From NCBI GenBank assembly GCA_903939555.1, contig CAJAHV010000329.1, positions 1-16,043 on the forward strand: a DNA stretch of 16,043 bases. Direction: 5' to 3'. Origin of the DNA: an uncultured Alphaproteobacteria bacterium. Its GTDB lineage: Bacteria > Pseudomonadota > Alphaproteobacteria > Sphingomonadales > Sphingomonadaceae. A program made the position numbers and the translations under genes. The notes under the pieces were generated by a model, which made no database searches, was not told the origin of the DNA, and worked only from the letters and a program-made list of their open reading frames with translations. Positions 14,484 to 16,043 of the stretch are shown here, piece after piece. Each line of letters opens with the position of its first letter. Within the stretch, counting starts at the first letter, position 1.

Positions 14484-15413
14484 CTATTTCGGCGCCGGCG
14501 TCATCGGGTGCGGGCGTGGCGCCTGCCCGCCATTGATCGCCCACTTGATGCCTTCCAGAAACAACGCCTGAACCCGCGGATCATCCCAGGCGGCATCAGG
14601 GTGGCCCAAGCCAGAATAAAACACCCTGCCTTTGCCGTACGACTTGATCCACGCCACCGGAAAATCGCCATCCTTGCGGTGAACACCGGGCAGGGCGAGA
14701 TCCAGATCGCGCGTATCCAGCCGTGCAAGCACATCGACATCGGCGCGTGAATAGGGCGTCGGCAGCATCTGGTAATGCTCATCAAGCAGCACACTGCCAG
14801 TTTTCAGCTTCTTCATCGCCGGAAAATCCGGCCGTTCCACGATGATCTTTGCGCCTTTGATGCCCCACGGGTGATTATCGAAGTTTCCACCCAGCATCTG
14901 GCTATATTCCGGCCAACTGACTGCGGTCGCCGTGGCGGTGTGCACGCCGATAAAGCCCTTGCCGTCCGTTGCGACAAAATCCAGCAGATCCTGTTTCTGC
15001 TGCGGAGTCATCCGGGTTTCGCCATTGGTATAAAACAGCACGGCATCGAAATAATCGAGGTTGCGACCGCGCGCCTGCCGTGGGCCACCCTTGGCGTAAG
15101 CGCCGGTGCCCCACACCTCGCCCTTGGTCACCAGATCCGTATCGGTGCGAATGATGGAGATATACGCCCCGGCCTTTCGCCCGATCTGTTCGATCACCGA
15201 TACGGCATGGCTGGATCCGATATGGGCAGATTGGTTGCCGGTAGACAGATCGGCGATGATCAGCAGGCGCTTCTTGTCGGCATAGGGATCGCGATAACCG
15301 TGCGGTGGGCCGGCGGGCGCGGCGCTCGCTCCAGGGGCGGGTTGCTGCGCTGCTGCGCTCGCCACGGGAAGAGCGCCCAAACAAATCGCGGTCACCAGTA
15401 CCATCAACCGCAT
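14484..15413 (-). CDS. Exported ThuA-domain protein
   Basis: Predicted 309-residue protein with a signal peptide (residues 1-22, cut after AAA) and a short Pro/Ala-rich linker. A ThuA domain (class I glutamine-amidotransferase-like fold) then spans about 48-292. Diagnostic segments are FDAVLFYTNGETRMT, GKGFIGVHTATATAVSWPEY, GGNFDNHPW and the long C-terminal block AWIKSYGKGRVFYSGLGH to LEGIKWA. ThuA proteins are linked to sugar and trehalose utilisation, and their chemistry is poorly defined; no Cys nucleophile is visible here. GAGGGA at 15421-15426, 7 bases before the ATG, sets the start at 15413; a TTG at 15428 is the alternative. The gene ends 3 bases from quiC1, facing it, and carries shared operator-like site 4 upstream, so it appears to be a member of the same regulon. 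Its role there is unknown. Confidence 0.88.
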   Translation of the reverse strand: MRLMVLVTAICLGALPVASAAAQQPAPGASAAPAGPPHGYRDPYADKKRLLIIADLSTGNQSAHIGSSHAVSVIEQIGRKAGAYISIIRTDTDLVTKGEVWGTGAYAKGGPRQARGRNLDYFDAVLFYTNGETRMTPQQKQDLLDFVATDGKGFIGVHTATATAVSWPEYSQMLGGNFDNHPWGIKGAKIIVERPDFPAMKKLKTGSVLLDEHYQMLPTPYSRADVDVLARLDTRDLDLALPGVHRKDGDFPVAWIKSYGKGRVFYSGLGHPDAAWDDPRVQALFLEGIKWAINGGQAPRPHPMTPAPK

Positions 15414-15420
15414 TGCACTA

Positions 15421-15426
15421 TCCCTC
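15421..15426 (-). promoter_or_regulatory. Ribosome binding site setting the ThuA start
   Basis: Read on the minus strand, GAGGGA lies 7 bases before ATG at 15413. The upstream in-frame TTG at 15428 would place this site inside the coding region. Confidence 0.6.
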
Positions 15427-15434
15427 AATGTTCA

Positions 15435-15456
15435 TTGCACGAACTAGACCGTACAT
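15435..15456 (-). promoter_or_regulatory. Shared operator-like site 4, upstream of the ThuA gene
   Basis: This is the best match in the window: 18 of 22 positions of the composite palindrome, with one half being TTGCACGAACT and the other ending CGTACAT. It ends 21 bases before the ThuA ATG, the same placement as the other three sites. The 9-mer TTGCACGAA recurs just before the TetR start at 1168-1176. Function as an operator is inferred. Confidence 0.62.
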
Positions 15457-15461
15457 AAGAC

Positions 15462-16043
15462 GGCCAGATTGCGCAACGCGGCGGCTGTTGCTTGCAGACC
15501 CGACGCAGCGGTTTCAAACTGGCAGGCCAACATAATTTTCTGCAATTGCCATCTGTGCCGCACGGCTGCCGGCGATATGGTTGAACTCGGCCAACTGCAT
15601 GGCCCGTTCAAAGCGGCCATCCTCTGGAAAACGGTGGACCAGCTGGGTCAGTGACCAACTGAAGCGTTGCTGACGTACACCCCTGATTGGTACCGTTGAG
15701 AAGCCAAGCGTTTTGTACTGGTGGCGAATGGTTGGCATTATGCTGTCGAGGTTGGGGTACACCTCCAAACCAGATGGGCGGTGATGATCGTGTCCCGCCT
15801 CGTTTTCTATGCAGCAGGTGATAATTGCAATCAGGTAAGCAGATGATGCAGACTGATTAAAACATAAGTAAATCAATTACATATATGTTATCGACTTCAT
15901 TCTGTCCGGTGCACCAATTCCCCGTTTCTCAGTCGATCTGACCCTCTCAGGCTGCCTCATTATCCAAGGGTATTGAATGGATTGCCATTCTGAGCGTCTC
16001 TTGTTCTCTCACTTCGGCACAGTTACGGTGTGGGACAAATTGA
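15462..16043. other. Region without a recognisable gene; AT-rich toward the end
   Basis: About 580 bases with no protein family I can identify. A minus-strand open frame (15514-15876, 120 codons) begins at a poor TTG without a Shine-Dalgarno and shows no motif I recognise; it may be a decayed gene fragment or noise. At the right edge, minus-strand bases 15947-16042 stay open for 31 codons into the window end and stop there; they could be the tail of an incoming gene but are too short to assign. Composition changes sharply: 15841-15900 has only 16 G or C in 60 bases, against well over 60 percent in the gene-bearing part. This suggests a locus boundary, an integration scar or a regulatory region of the next gene. 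Confidence 0.5.
15861..15889. repeat. AT-rich inverted repeat and palindrome
   Basis: AACATA (15861-15866) and TATGTT (15884-15889) form an inverted repeat, and the second arm overlaps the perfect 10-base palindrome ACATATATGT (15879-15888). It lies in the most AT-rich stretch and could be a regulator site. AT-rich DNA makes such symmetry fairly likely by chance. Confidence 0.3.

Noticed and set aside
15514..15876. Minus-strand open frame of 120 codons as a real gene
   Set aside because: TTG start, no ribosome binding site and no recognisable motif. Kept only as part of the description of the gene-poor region.
1..16043. tRNA, rRNA, CRISPR arrays, transposases and phage genes
   Set aside because: None recognised on reading both strands; no spaced direct repeats and no transposase or integrase motif were seen.

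Overview
The window looks like a GC-rich alphaproteobacterium, most likely a sphingomonad (Sphingomonadales such as Novosphingobium or Sphingobium). The evidence is the GC-rich codon use, a large TonB-dependent receptor with the sphingomonad/Caulobacter style of plug, many exported catabolic enzymes, and strong GGGGAGG-type ribosome binding sites. The assignment is inferred from style, not from a marker gene.

Layout. Positions 1-1120 hold the tail of a Gfo/Idh/MocA oxidoreductase, coupled by an ATGA overlap to an aldo/keto reductase. A TetR-family regulator follows (1189-1833). Next is a plus-strand operon of two exported esterases and a tiny exported cytochrome c (1930-4788). It converges on a minus-strand exported PQQ dehydrogenase of the glucose/quinate/shikimate type (4800-6785). 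Divergent from that gene, on the plus strand, are type II 3-dehydroquinate dehydratase (aroQ) and an MFS transporter, overlapping as TGATG. After a 90-base promoter gap comes a second tightly coupled operon: TonB-dependent receptor, AroE-family quinate/shikimate dehydrogenase, and the two-domain 3-dehydroshikimate dehydratase QuiC1 (8714-14480). A minus-strand exported ThuA-domain protein (14484-15413) ends 3 bases from quiC1. The last 600 bases hold no recognisable gene and become AT-rich.

How the genes fit together. The core is a peripheral pathway turning quinate and shikimate into protocatechuate. The PQQ enzyme in the periplasm and the NAD-type enzyme in the cytosol would give 3-dehydroquinate and 3-dehydroshikimate, AroQ joins the two, and QuiC1 makes protocatechuate. 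The receptor, two exported esterases and the MFS carrier suggest the true substrate is a plant ester of quinate or shikimate, such as chlorogenate or another hydroxycinnamoyl-quinate. That substrate is inferred. Protocatechuate ring-cleavage genes and PQQ biosynthesis genes are not in the window.

Most notable is a shared 22-base palindrome-like site, built from adjacent half-sites ATGTACGAACT and AGTTCGTACAT. It occurs just upstream of four transcription units: the esterase operon, the PQQ dehydrogenase (divergent with aroQ), the receptor operon, and the ThuA gene. It defines a candidate local regulon, probably read by the TetR protein encoded here, and pulls the unexplained ThuA protein into the pathway.
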